Shown here: positions 37,530 through 45,764 of the stretch, in pieces
Numbering within the stretch: the first letter of the stretch is position 1
How the letters are laid out: each line of letters starts with the position of its first letter
NCBI RefSeq assembly: GCF_001428125.1
Contig: NZ_LMSM01000006.1
Span: forward strand, 420,269-484,268
Reading direction: 5' to 3'
DNA length: 64,000 bases
DNA from: Nocardioides sp. Soil774
GTDB lineage: Bacteria; Actinomycetota; Actinomycetes; Propionibacteriales; Nocardioidaceae
Position numbers and translations under genes: made by a program
The notes under the pieces: model-generated
Seen by the model: only the letters and a program-made list of their open reading frames with translations
What the model was told of the DNA's origin: nothing
Database searches by the model: none

Positions 37530-38585
37530 GTGCCGTCAGTGACCTCACCTGCTCCAGCCCTCTCCGTCCTCGACCTCGTGACCGTCCGCAGCGACCAGAC
37601 CACCGGGGACGCCCTCGCCGCGTCGCGCGGTCTCGCCCAGGTCGCCGACGAGCTCGGCTACCGCCGCTACTGGGTCGCCGAGCACCACAACATGCCGGCC
37701 GTGGCGTCCACCAACCCGCCGGTGATCATCGCGATGCTCGCCGCGGCCACCTCGCGCATCCGGGTCGGCTCGGGCGGCGTGATGCTGCCCAACCACGCGC
37801 CGCTCGTGGTCCCGGAGCAGTTCGCGCTGCTGGAGGCGGCGTACCCCGGTCGCATCGACCTCGGCATCGGCCGCGCTCCCGGCACGGACCCGCTCACCCG
37901 CTACGTCCTGCGCGGCAGCAGCGCGGAGTCGGCCGACGAGGCGGTGACCCGGTTCCCCGACTACGTCGACGACATCCGCACCCTCATGTCCACCGAGGGC
38001 GTCGAGCTGCAGATCGGCCCGCGGCGCCAGCCGCTGCGCGCCACCCCTGCGGCCCGCTCAGTCGCCGAGATGTGGCTGCTCGGCTCGTCGGACTACTCCG
38101 CCCGCCTCGCCGCGGAGAAGGGCCTTCCCTACGTCTTCGCCCACCACTTCTCCGGTGAGGGCACCGGCGCCGCGCTGGAGCTCTACCGCTCGACCTACCG
38201 GCCCTCCCGGGAGCACCCCGAGCCCCGCACCTTCCTCACCGTCAACGCCGTCGTCGCCGAGACCGAGGAGGAGGCACGCCGCCGCGCGCTGCCCAACGTG
38301 CAGCAGATGATCGCGCTGCGCACTGGTGCCCCGCTCCACCCGCAGCGCCTCGTCGAGGACGCCGAGGCCGTCGAGATGACGCCCGACCAGCGCGCCCTCG
38401 GTCGCGCCATGCAGGGCCGCTGGATCGTCGGCTCGCCCGTCCAGGCGCGGGCACGCCTCGCCGAGCTGGCAGCGACGTACGCCGTCGACGAGGTGATGGT
38501 GCACCCGGTGGCCGGCGCCGGGCTCGGCACCGACGCGCGTACGTCGCCCGCGCGCGAGGAGACGCTGCGCCTGCTCGCTGCCTAG
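37530..38585 (+). CDS. Luciferase-like (LLM) flavin oxidoreductase
   Basis: 351 residues. The N terminus SVLDLVTVRSDQTTGDAL and the segments YWVAEHHNMP, GSGGVMLPNHAPLVVPEQF and IDLGIGRAPGTD place it in the bacterial luciferase-like subgroup found next to many metabolic clusters. It is the third LLM enzyme within 10 kb, from a different branch. GTG 37530 or 37539 may be the start. Its TAG stop overlaps the stop of the convergent next gene (CTAG). Confidence 0.88.
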   Translation: MPSVTSPAPALSVLDLVTVRSDQTTGDALAASRGLAQVADELGYRRYWVAEHHNMPAVASTNPPVIIAMLAAATSRIRVGSGGVMLPNHAPLVVPEQFALLEAAYPGRIDLGIGRAPGTDPLTRYVLRGSSAESADEAVTRFPDYVDDIRTLMSTEGVELQIGPRRQPLRATPAARSVAEMWLLGSSDYSARLAAEKGLPYVFAHHFSGEGTGAALELYRSTYRPSREHPEPRTFLTVNAVVAETEEEARRRALPNVQQMIALRTGAPLHPQRLVEDAEAVEMTPDQRALGRAMQGRWIVGSPVQARARLAELAATYAVDEVMVHPVAGAGLGTDARTSPAREETLRLLAA

Positions 38586-38977
38586 TGCCGCTCCTCCAGG
38601 CCGACGGCCTCGCGCAGGTTGTCCGCAGCCTCGCGCAGCTCGGGGTCGTCGGCGGCGCGGGAGTCCATCAGGGCGGCCAGCGCCTCGGCCAGCACGTTGA
38701 GCTTCTCCTGCATGGCCTCGGCGTTGCGCCGCCCGGCGTTCTCCAGCAGGACGAGCAGCAGCAGCGACAGCACGCCGCCGAAGGTGTGGATCGCCAGCTC
38801 CCACTTCGTGGTGCTCTTCCACAGCGGATAGCTGGCCGCCCAGATGACGACGACCGCCACCACGACGGCGAAGAACGGCGCGCGGCTGATCACCTTCGTC
38901 GACACCTCGACGAACCTCTCGAAGGGGTTGAGACCCCTGCTCTTCTCCCGGCTCTCGGCCGCAGCTGTGCGCTCCAT
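38582..38977 (-). CDS. Low-affinity iron permease family membrane protein
   Basis: 131 residues. A basic N terminus with FERFVEVSTKVISRAPFF, two membrane segments (about 35-50 and 62-80) and a C-terminal helical, charged region. This resembles the bacterial family named after yeast low-affinity iron permease, but iron transport has not been shown for such short proteins. It is the last gene before the conserved gene order resumes. Confidence 0.75.
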   Translation of the reverse strand: MERTAAAESREKSRGLNPFERFVEVSTKVISRAPFFAVVVAVVVIWAASYPLWKSTTKWELAIHTFGGVLSLLLLVLLENAGRRNAEAMQEKLNVLAEALAALMDSRAADDPELREAADNLREAVGLEERH

Positions 38978-39020
38978 CCCCGGAATCTAGCGGTGGCCCG
39001 CGCCGAGTAGGGTGCGAGCC

Positions 39021-39176
39021 ATGACCCAGTGGGAATACCAGGTGGCGCCGATTCCGCTCCACAACGAAGCGCTCATGCTCAACAACTTCGGCCAGGACGG
39101 CTGGGAGCTGGTGGCGATCCACACCAACGCCCAGGGCGGCCTGGTGGCCTTCCTCAAGCGCGCGAAGGCCTCCTGA
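39021..39176 (+). CDS. Small DUF4177-type protein (Rv3678A-like)
   Basis: 51 residues: MTQWEYQVAPIPLHNEALML at the N terminus and DGWELVAIHTN in the middle, the hallmark of DUF4177-like miniature proteins. It is often missed because of size. Its TGA stop overlaps the Rid gene start (TGATG), so translation is coupled. The same small gene precedes a Rid-family gene in mycobacteria. Function unknown; perhaps a partner of the Rid protein. Confidence 0.85.
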   Translation: MTQWEYQVAPIPLHNEALMLNNFGQDGWELVAIHTNAQGGLVAFLKRAKAS

Positions 39177-39631
39177 TGGGCGCCGAGGCCCGCCTCGCCG
39201 AGCTGGGCATCACCGTGCCGGAGGTCGTGCCGCCCGTCGCGGCCTACCAGCCCACCGCGCGCAGCGGCGACCTCGTCTTCACCGCCGGCCAGCTGCCCGC
39301 GCGTGACGGCGAGATGATCGCGGTCGGCAAGCTCGGCGCCGAGGTGAGCGAGGAGCAGGGCTACGAGTGCGCGCGCCAGTGCGCCCTCAACGCGCTCGCC
39401 GCGGTGAAGGCCGAGATCGGCTCGCTCGACGACGTCAAGCGCGTCGTGAAGGTCGTCGTCTTCGTTGCCTCCACCCCCGACTTCACCGGCCAGCCCAAGG
39501 TCGCCAACGGCGCCTCCGAGCTGCTCGGCGAGGTCTTCGGCGAGGCCGGCAAGCACGCCCGCTCCGCCGTGGGCGTCTCGGTGCTGCCGCTCGACGTGCC
39601 GGTCGAGGTCGAGATCGTCGTCGAGGTCTGA
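39176..39631 (+). CDS. RidA/YjgF/YER057c family protein (Rv3678c-like)
   Basis: 151 residues, slightly longer than RidA and of the branch common in actinobacteria. Members hydrolyse reactive imine/enamine intermediates or bind small metabolites. Seen: LVFTAGQLPARDG, CARQCALNALAAVKAEIGSL, VVVFVASTPDF and SAVGVSVLPLDVPVEVEIVV. The RidA arginine in the active loop (usually before SAVGV) appears as Arg in ARSAVGV. It starts inside the stop codon of the DUF4177 gene. Confidence 0.92.
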   Translation: MGAEARLAELGITVPEVVPPVAAYQPTARSGDLVFTAGQLPARDGEMIAVGKLGAEVSEEQGYECARQCALNALAAVKAEIGSLDDVKRVVKVVVFVASTPDFTGQPKVANGASELLGEVFGEAGKHARSAVGVSVLPLDVPVEVEIVVEV

Positions 39632-39633
39632 GC

Positions 39634-40494
39634 GTGCAGCGCCTCCCGCTGCCCGAGGCACTCGTCGCCCAGGCCCGGTCGTACGCCGCCGGCGACGCCG
39701 CCCCGGCCGAGCCGCGTGACGCGGCCACGGTCGTGCTGCTGCGTCCCGGCGCGGCCGGCCCCGACGTCTACCTGCTGCGCCGGCAGACCTCGATGGCCTT
39801 CGCCGGTGGCATGTGCGTGTTCCCCGGGGGCGGGGTCGACCCGCGCGACTTCGACGACGAGCTGGTCGACCGCGGCCTGTGGGCCGGGCCCACGCCGGCC
39901 GAGTGGGCGTCGCGGCTCGGGTGCGAGGAGCCGAAGGCCCGCGCGCTGGTGTGCGCCGCTGTGCGCGAGACCTTCGAGGAGTCCGGCGTCCTCCTCGCCG
40001 GGGCCGGCCCCGACGCGGTGGTCGCCGACACGACCGGTGCCGGCTGGGAGGCCGACCGGGTCGCTCTGGAGTCGCGCGAGGTGTCGCTGACCGAGTTCCT
40101 CGAGAAGCGCTCGCTCGTGCTGCGCACCGACCTCCTCGGCGCCTGGTCGGGGTGGCTGACGCCGGTCTTCGAGCCGCGCCGCTACCGCACCTGGTTCTTC
40201 GTGGCCCACCTGCCCGAGGGCCAGGTCACCCGCGACGTGTCGACCGAGTCGTCGTCGGTCACCTGGACCGGAGCCCTGGACGCCGTCGCGCAGGTCGAGC
40301 GCGAGGAGATCCTCATGCTGCCCCCGACCTGGCTGACCTGCCTCGAGGTCGGCCAGCACGCCGACCCCGACGCGGTGCTCGCCGAGGCGCAGGCTCGCCG
40401 CGTCGACATGTTCATGCCGGAGGTCGTCGCCGACGGCGACGAGTTCATCCTGTCCACGCCGCCGCACTACGCAGCACTGATCGCGCAGCGATGA
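39634..40494 (+). CDS. NUDIX hydrolase
   Basis: 286 residues. The Nudix box is split: GGGVDPRDF and, about 30 residues later, the catalytic helix CAAVRETFEESGV, with an insertion between them as in NUDT19-like enzymes. N-terminal AATVVLLRPG and LLRRQTSMAFAGGMCVFPGG are typical of that branch, which acts on CoA-type substrates. GTG 39634 follows the Rid stop by two bases, and the end overlaps the next gene by four. Confidence 0.88.
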   Translation: MQRLPLPEALVAQARSYAAGDAAPAEPRDAATVVLLRPGAAGPDVYLLRRQTSMAFAGGMCVFPGGGVDPRDFDDELVDRGLWAGPTPAEWASRLGCEEPKARALVCAAVRETFEESGVLLAGAGPDAVVADTTGAGWEADRVALESREVSLTEFLEKRSLVLRTDLLGAWSGWLTPVFEPRRYRTWFFVAHLPEGQVTRDVSTESSSVTWTGALDAVAQVEREEILMLPPTWLTCLEVGQHADPDAVLAEAQARRVDMFMPEVVADGDEFILSTPPHYAALIAQR

Positions 40495-41300
40495 CCTGGA
40501 CCGGGGGGTCCTTCGGGTCGACCGGTCAGTGCGTGCTGGCGCCCAACGCCGACATCATGACGCTCGACGGCACCAACACGTGGGTGCTGCGCAACCCCGG
40601 CTCGTCCCGCTCGGTCGTCGTCGACCCCGGCCCGTCGATCACCGCCCACCTCGACGCGATCGACGCCGCCGCGGGCGACGTGTCGGTCGTGCTGCTGACC
40701 CACCACCACGCCGACCACAGCGAGGCTGCCAGGGAGTACGCCGAGCGTCACGGCTGCGGCGTACGAGCGCTGGACCCGGCCTACCGCCTCGGCTCCGAGG
40801 GCTTGGTCGAGGGTGACGTGGTCGCCGTGGGCGACCTCGAGGTGCACGTCGTCGCGACCCCCGGCCACACCGCCGACTCGCTGTCCTTCGTCGTGCCGCA
40901 GGACCACGCCGTGCTCACCGGCGACACCGTGCTCGGCCGCGGCACCACCGTCGTGGCGCACCCCGACGGCCAGCTCGGCGCCTACCTCTCCTCGCTCGAG
41001 CGGCTCCACAACCTCTGCGGCGAGCAGGGCATCACCACGGTCTGGCCCGGCCACGGACCGGTGATCGACGACGCACTGGGCGCGCTCGACTTCTACCTCG
41101 CGCACCGGCGCCAGCGCCTCGACCAGGTGCGCGAGGCGCTGCGTGACCTGCACGCCGTCGCCCGCGAGGGCGGGGGCTTCCCGCACGAGGACCTGCCGCG
41201 CGCGATCGTGGAGGTCGTCTACGCCGACGTCGACCCGGTGCTCTGGGGGGCGGCGGAGATGTCGGTGCGCGCGCAGCTGGCGTACCTCACCGAGCGGTAG
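40491..41300 (+). CDS. Metallo-beta-lactamase fold hydrolase (Rv3677c-like)
   Basis: 269 residues. The zinc motif THHHADH is near residue 67, the second His site is in TPGHTADSL, and the Asp ligand is in LTGDTVLG; the final His is in WPGHGPVI. A C-terminal helical wing (about 205-269) makes it LACTB2-like, a group with ribonuclease or thioesterase activity. It sits next to the Rid and NUDIX genes as in mycobacteria, where crp follows. Confidence 0.92.
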   Translation: MTWTGGSFGSTGQCVLAPNADIMTLDGTNTWVLRNPGSSRSVVVDPGPSITAHLDAIDAAAGDVSVVLLTHHHADHSEAAREYAERHGCGVRALDPAYRLGSEGLVEGDVVAVGDLEVHVVATPGHTADSLSFVVPQDHAVLTGDTVLGRGTTVVAHPDGQLGAYLSSLERLHNLCGEQGITTVWPGHGPVIDDALGALDFYLAHRRQRLDQVREALRDLHAVAREGGGFPHEDLPRAIVEVVYADVDPVLWGAAEMSVRAQLAYLTER

Positions 41301-41339
41301 GGGCTTGCGCCGGCGCCCGCTGAGGCGTGAGGTGGGGGG

Positions 41340-41882
41340 ATGGACACCCAGCACCGAGCCGTCGTCGTCCTCTCCCGCGCGCTCGACCAGGCCGGCGACG
41401 CGCTCGCCGCGATCCACCCCGACGACCTCGACCGCCCCACACCCTGCTCCGGGTGGACGGTGCGCGAGCTCGCCGACCACCTCGCGGGCGCGCCGCATCG
41501 CTTCCTGCGCTCGGCACGCGGTGAGGAGGTCGACTGGAGCGCCAGCGCTGACGTCGGTGACGACCCGGCGGTCCTCGCCGCGCACTTCCGCGCCCACGCC
41601 GACGACCTTCTCCACCACTGGCACGGCCAGCCCGACGACCACGTCGCCCAGGCCGACTGGCAGAGCGCCGAGCTGGGCGTGCACACCTGGGACCTCGTGC
41701 AGGCGCTGGGGCGGCCGCTGCGCCTCGACGACGAGGTCGCCCAGCGCGGGCTGGCCTTCATGCGGCAGGGGCTGACCGAGGACAACCGCGGTGAGGCCTT
41801 CGGCGCACCCGTGCCAGTCGCCGACGACGCGTCGGCGTACGACCGGCTGGTCGCCTTCGCGGGACGCGACCCCCGGGCTTAG
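41340..41882 (+). CDS. TIGR03086-type metal-binding protein (DinB/maleylpyruvate isomerase-like)
   Basis: 180 residues, four-helix DinB-like fold. PTPCSGWTVRELADHLAG near residue 33 and ELGVHTWDLVQALG near residue 108 are the family signatures with metal-ligand histidines. Many actinobacterial members probably work as mycothiol- or metal-dependent transferases; the actual reaction is unknown. Its TAG stop overlaps the TAA stop of the convergent gene. Confidence 0.87.
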   Translation: MDTQHRAVVVLSRALDQAGDALAAIHPDDLDRPTPCSGWTVRELADHLAGAPHRFLRSARGEEVDWSASADVGDDPAVLAAHFRAHADDLLHHWHGQPDDHVAQADWQSAELGVHTWDLVQALGRPLRLDDEVAQRGLAFMRQGLTEDNRGEAFGAPVPVADDASAYDRLVAFAGRDPRA

Positions 41883-43027
41883 ACGCGCGGCAGGAACCGG
41901 CGCCAGAGCCACCGCAGGCCCAGCAGCACGGCGATAGCTGCCGCCACGCCGAGGCCGATGATCCAGGAGATGTCGCGCTGGTCGGGGGCCAGGACGTCAC
42001 CGAAGTCGTGGGTCAGTGCCTGCGACGACGTGCCGTCGAGGTCGGGTATGAGGTCGACGGCGATGCTCAGCGGCACAGCGTTCTGCGGGATGTCGCGCGC
42101 GACGATGCGGTAGGTCCACTCCGACCGGGGGCGCTCGGGCGAGGTGAAGAGGACCAGGTGCTGGCCCTCGACGTACGAGCCGGGAGGCCCGTAGGCCTGC
42201 GCCACGACGAGGTGGTCGGTCGCCCAGCCGAGCGGCGTCACGGAGGCGCCCTCGGGGTAGAGGTCCGCGGGAAGGACCCGTCCGATGGTCCTGCCCCCGG
42301 GGTCGACGAAGGTGGCTGCGTCCTCGTCGGTCCTGGGTGATGCCACCGCGACCAGCTCTCCTGTCGGGGACGGGATCCCGCGCAGCGCTGACGTCGGGAG
42401 GGGTCGCCCACCCTGCCCGGCGACGGGCAACACCCCTCCCGAGCTCGCGCCGCGACGGTCCTCGCCGGTCCAGAGGAGCCGCCGCGAGCCCGGGACCCAC
42501 TCCAGGGTGGTCACGTCGGCGTGCTCGTCGTCGCCGGGGTAGTAGCTCGAGGTCCCGTCCTCGAGGTCGAGCACGTGGATGCCGCCGCGATTGCGCCACG
42601 CCAGGTGGAGGCCGTCCGGGGACAGCGCGAGTGGACCACGGTCGGCGGACAGGTCAGGCAGGTCGAGCGCGTGATAGCGGCCGTCGGTCGCGCCGATGAC
42701 GACCGGCTGGGCGACAGAGGAGAAGAACGCCACCGAGGCGGGTCCAACCGCGAGGTCCGGCTCGAGCCCGAGCTCGCCCGGGTCCTGGATCCGGCTGGGG
42801 ATCGCGCCACCCGCCACCTCCTCGCCGGACGCCGTACGCAGCTCGCGGTCCGTCGAGACGAGGGCGGCCGCACCGCCGACCGAGGCCAGGATCGCCAGCA
42901 CGGCGGCGACGGCGAGCACCTGCCCGCGTCGCCGCGCACGGCGACCGCGGTCCCACAGGGACGGGTCGGGGGAGAAGGTCTGGGTGCGGGCGAGGGCGTC
43001 GAGCTCCTCGCGCAGGTCGGTGCTCAT
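41879..43027 (-). CDS. Membrane-anchored beta-propeller-like protein, possible anti-sigma partner
   Basis: 382 residues. An N-terminal cytosolic part (STDLREELDALARTQTF) is followed by a membrane segment at about 38-58, a large extracytoplasmic region with propeller-like repeats (GPLALSPDGLHLAWRN, TTLEWVPGSRRLLWTG), and a second membrane segment near the C terminus with a basic tail. It overlaps the sigma factor stop by four bases, the position where SigE-family sigma factors carry their regulator. No known anti-sigma domain is recognisable, so the role is inferred. Confidence 0.75.
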   Translation of the reverse strand: MSTDLREELDALARTQTFSPDPSLWDRGRRARRRGQVLAVAAVLAILASVGGAAALVSTDRELRTASGEEVAGGAIPSRIQDPGELGLEPDLAVGPASVAFFSSVAQPVVIGATDGRYHALDLPDLSADRGPLALSPDGLHLAWRNRGGIHVLDLEDGTSSYYPGDDEHADVTTLEWVPGSRRLLWTGEDRRGASSGGVLPVAGQGGRPLPTSALRGIPSPTGELVAVASPRTDEDAATFVDPGGRTIGRVLPADLYPEGASVTPLGWATDHLVVAQAYGPPGSYVEGQHLVLFTSPERPRSEWTYRIVARDIPQNAVPLSIAVDLIPDLDGTSSQALTHDFGDVLAPDQRDISWIIGLGVAAAIAVLLGLRWLWRRFLPRV

Positions 43028-43515
43028 GCGTCTGCTCCCACCAGGTCGGCGAGCTCGGGGGCCAGGACGCGCAACCGCTGCAGGGCCTGGCGCGACATGG
43101 ACTTGACCGCGCCGCTGGAGATGCCCAGCACGGTGGCCGTCTGGACCTCGGTGAGGTCCTCGAAGTAGCGCAGCACCAGCACCGTGCGCTGGCGTGCGGT
43201 CAGGCGGCGCAGGGCCTGCTCGAGACTGAGCCGCAACGTGGGGTCGGCGGCGGCGACCGGGGCGTCGTACGACTCCAGCGGGGTCTCGGCGAGCTTGCGC
43301 CGACGCCACCAGGAGATGTTCTGATGATACATCGCGCGCCGGACGTAGGCCTCGGGCGAGGTGTGGATGCGTTCCCAGTGCTTCGCCGCCTGGACCAGCG
43401 CGGACTGCACGAGGTCCTCGGCGAGGTGGTGGTCGCCCGTCAGCAGGTACGCCGTGCGCGCGAGCGCGGGCCCGCGTGCGTGGACGAACTCGTCGAACCC
43501 GGATCTGTCGGTCAT
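43024..43515 (-). CDS. SigE-family ECF RNA polymerase sigma factor
   Basis: 163 residues. Region 2 is seen as GDHHLAEDLVQSALVQAAKHW and ends in an RAMYHQNISWWRRRK stretch (conserved in the actinobacterial SigE family); region 4 is RQRTVLVLRYFEDLTEVQ followed by an SSGAVKSMSRQAL recognition helix. There is no C-terminal extension. It directly precedes and is coupled to a membrane protein gene that may control it. The pair interrupts the conserved order between the Rv3677c-like gene and crp. Confidence 0.9.
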   Translation of the reverse strand: MTDRSGFDEFVHARGPALARTAYLLTGDHHLAEDLVQSALVQAAKHWERIHTSPEAYVRRAMYHQNISWWRRRKLAETPLESYDAPVAAADPTLRLSLEQALRRLTARQRTVLVLRYFEDLTEVQTATVLGISSGAVKSMSRQALQRLRVLAPELADLVGADA

Positions 43516-43585
43516 CTGCCCCCCTCACGACGTACGACGCACGCGGGCGCCGGTTCGGGGGTCAGTGGTGAAAGAAACGTTGCTT

Positions 43586-44263
43586 TCAGCGAGCGCGGCG
43601 CGAGAGGCGCTCGAGGTCCATGATCACCACGGAGCGGGGCTCCAGGCGCAGCCAGCCGCGCGAGGCGAAGTCGGCGAGCGCCTTGTTGACCGTCTCGCGG
43701 GAGGCGCCGACCAGCTGGGCGAGCTCCTCCTGGGTGAGGTCGTGGTGGACGTGGACGCCGTCGTCGGCGGTGCGGCCGAAGCGGTCGGCGAGGTCGAGCA
43801 GCGCCTTGGCGACGCGGCCGGGGACGTCGGAGAAGACCAGGTCGGCGACGACGTCGTTGGACTTGCGCAGCCGGCCGGCAAGCTGCGACAGCAGCCCGCG
43901 CGCGACCTGCGGGCGGCCCTCGAGCCACTTCAGCAGGTCGTCGTGCGAGAGCGAGGCGAAGGTGGCGTCGGTGACGGCGGTGACCGTCGCCGAGCGCGGG
44001 CCGGGGTCGAAGAGGGAGAGCTCGCCGAACATCTGGCCGGGGCCCATGATCGCCAGCAGGTTCTCCCGGCCGTCGGAGGAGGAGCGGCCGAGCTTCACCT
44101 TGCCCTCGGTGACGACGTAGAGCTTGTCGCCGGAGTCGCCCTCGTGGAAGAGCACGTCGCCGCGACGCAGCGTGGTCTCGGCCATCGAACCGCCCAGCGC
44201 GGTCGCCGCCTCGTCGTCGAGCGAGCTGAACAGCGGTGCCTGCCGAAGCACGTCGTTGTCCAC
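43586..44263 (-). CDS. crp: cAMP receptor protein family regulator
   Basis: 225 residues. The cyclic-nucleotide domain is N-terminal with GELSLFDPGPRSATVTA holding the phosphate-binding segment; a long dimer helix follows; the winged helix is C-terminal (TQEELAQLVGASRETVNKAL). Same size and context as mycobacterial Crp (Rv3676), divergent from nth. GTG 44263 follows GGAGG with good spacing. A CRP-like palindrome lies in the shared upstream region. Confidence 0.94.
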   Translation of the reverse strand: MDNDVLRQAPLFSSLDDEAATALGGSMAETTLRRGDVLFHEGDSGDKLYVVTEGKVKLGRSSSDGRENLLAIMGPGQMFGELSLFDPGPRSATVTAVTDATFASLSHDDLLKWLEGRPQVARGLLSQLAGRLRKSNDVVADLVFSDVPGRVAKALLDLADRFGRTADDGVHVHHDLTQEELAQLVGASRETVNKALADFASRGWLRLEPRSVVIMDLERLSRRAR

Positions 44264-44336
44264 GTCAATCCTCCAAGTGAGTGCGGTCCCTCGCCGGGCC
44301 CGGGGGCGAGCCCGCGGGATCGTGCCCGATCCTAGC

Positions 44337-44352
44337 CGTGGTCTGGGTCACA
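44337..44352. promoter_or_regulatory. Possible CRP binding site between crp and nth
   Basis: CGTGG-TCTGGG-TCACA matches eight of ten positions of the TGTGA-N6-TCACA consensus and has the GTG-N8-CAC core. It is centred about 80 bases from each divergent start, which suits autoregulation of crp or control of nth. Confidence 0.45.
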
Positions 44353-44430
44353 AGGGCCACTCCGGGCCGGTGCGGCAGCGTGAACTTGGCGGTTCGGGGC
44401 CTGTCGGAGCAGGACCGTACGCTTGGCCGC

Positions 44431-45147
44431 GTGCCTGCCCCCAGCGTGATCGCGAAGCCCGACACCTCGCTCGTGCGTCGGGCGCGCAAGATGGAGCGGA
44501 TCCTCGCCGAGACCTATCCCGACGCGGCCGCCGAGCTCGACTTCACCAACGCCTTCGAGTGCCTGGTGGTCACCGTGGTCTCCGCGCAGACCACCGACAG
44601 GAGGGTCAACGCCGCCAGCCCGGCGCTCTTCGCGGCCTACCCCACGCCCGAGGCGATGGCCGCGGCTCCGCGCGAGCACATGGAGCAGCTGCTCGGCCCG
44701 CTCGGCTTCTTCCGCGCCAAGACCGACTCGGTGCTCAAGCTCAGCCAGGCGCTCGTCGAGCGCTACGACGGCCAGGTGCCCGACCGCCTCGAGGAGCTCG
44801 TCACCCTGCCCGGCGTGGGCCGCAAGACCGCCAACGTCGTGCTGGGCAACGCCTTCGGCAAGCCCGGGATCACCGTCGACACCCACTTCGGACGTCTCGC
44901 GCGCCGCTTCGGCTGGACCGAGGAGACCGACCCGGTGAAGGTCGAGCACGCGGTCGGCGCCCTCTTCCCCAAGCGCGACTGGACGATGCTGTCGCACCAC
45001 CTCATCTGGCACGGGCGCCGGCGCTGCCACGCCAAGAAGCCGGCCTGCGGCGCGTGCCCGATCGCCAGGCTGTGCCCCTCCTTCGGCACCGGCCCGACCG
45101 ACCCGGTCGAGGCGGAGAAGCTCGTCACCACGCAGGGGCCGGCGTGA
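44431..45147 (+). CDS. nth: Endonuclease III (DNA glycosylase/AP lyase)
   Basis: Removes oxidised pyrimidines in base excision repair. 238 residues. The helix-hairpin-helix [14 protein letters not shown] carries the catalytic Lys132, Asp150 is in VDTHFGRL, and the C-terminal [4Fe-4S] cluster has the spacing C-x6-C-x2-C-x5-C. GTG 44431 is chosen as the in-frame start closest to the conserved region. Its stop overlaps the next GTG. Confidence 0.94.
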   Translation: MPAPSVIAKPDTSLVRRARKMERILAETYPDAAAELDFTNAFECLVVTVVSAQTTDRRVNAASPALFAAYPTPEAMAAAPREHMEQLLGPLGFFRAKTDSVLKLSQALVERYDGQVPDRLEELVTLPGVGRKTANVVLGNAFGKPGITVDTHFGRLARRFGWTEETDPVKVEHAVGALFPKRDWTMLSHHLIWHGRRRCHAKKPACGACPIARLCPSFGTGPTDPVEAEKLVTTQGPA

Positions 45148-45764
45148 GGCCTGCCCTGGTCGCCGGCCTGGTCGGCGCGCTGCTCGCCGCGTCGCTGACC
45201 GCGTGCACCTCCGACGGTGGCGGCATCGACGTACGCCCTCCGGACGTGAAGGTCGACACCCCGGCGCTGCGCAAGGCCAAGGACCGCATCGGCATGGAGG
45301 ACTGCGAGCCGGGCTCGGGTGAGCCGGTCGACGGCGGCCTGCCGTCGGTCACGCTGCCCTGCCTGGCCGGTGGGCCTGACGTCGACCTGTCCTCGCTCCG
45401 CGGACCGATGGTCATCAACCTCTGGCAGGCCAACTGCGGACCATGCCGCAAGGAGATGCCCGCGCTGCAGGCCTTCCACGAGCGCTACGCCGGCGAGGTG
45501 GCGGTCGTGGGCATCGACTTCAACGACGTCCACCCCGACGGTGCGATGGCACTGGCCGAGGAGACGGGCGCGACCTACCCGTCGGTCGCCGACCCCGGCG
45601 GCGACCTGATGGCCCAGGAGGCCTTCGCCATCGCGCGTCGCGGCCTGCCGGTCTTCCTGTTCGTCGACGAGTCGGGTCGGGTCGTGGGCGAGGACTCCGG
45701 CGGCATCACGTCGGTCGCCGAGGTCGAGGACCTGGTCGCCGAGCACCTCGGGATCGAGCTGTGA
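45144..45764 (+). CDS. TlpA/ResA-like thioredoxin lipoprotein (Rv3673c-like)
   Basis: 206 residues. A lipoprotein signal ends in SLTAC (about residue 21). The thioredoxin fold follows, with redox-active Cys98 and Cys101 in [10 protein letters not shown] and the cis-proline region [10 protein letters not shown]. It probably reduces disulfides or matures haem proteins on the outer membrane face. A GTGA overlap joins it to nth, and its stop overlaps the NUDIX gene start. Confidence 0.92.
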   Translation: MRPALVAGLVGALLAASLTACTSDGGGIDVRPPDVKVDTPALRKAKDRIGMEDCEPGSGEPVDGGLPSVTLPCLAGGPDVDLSSLRGPMVINLWQANCGPCRKEMPALQAFHERYAGEVAVVGIDFNDVHPDGAMALAEETGATYPSVADPGGDLMAQEAFAIARRGLPVFLFVDESGRVVGEDSGGITSVAEVEDLVAEHLGIEL

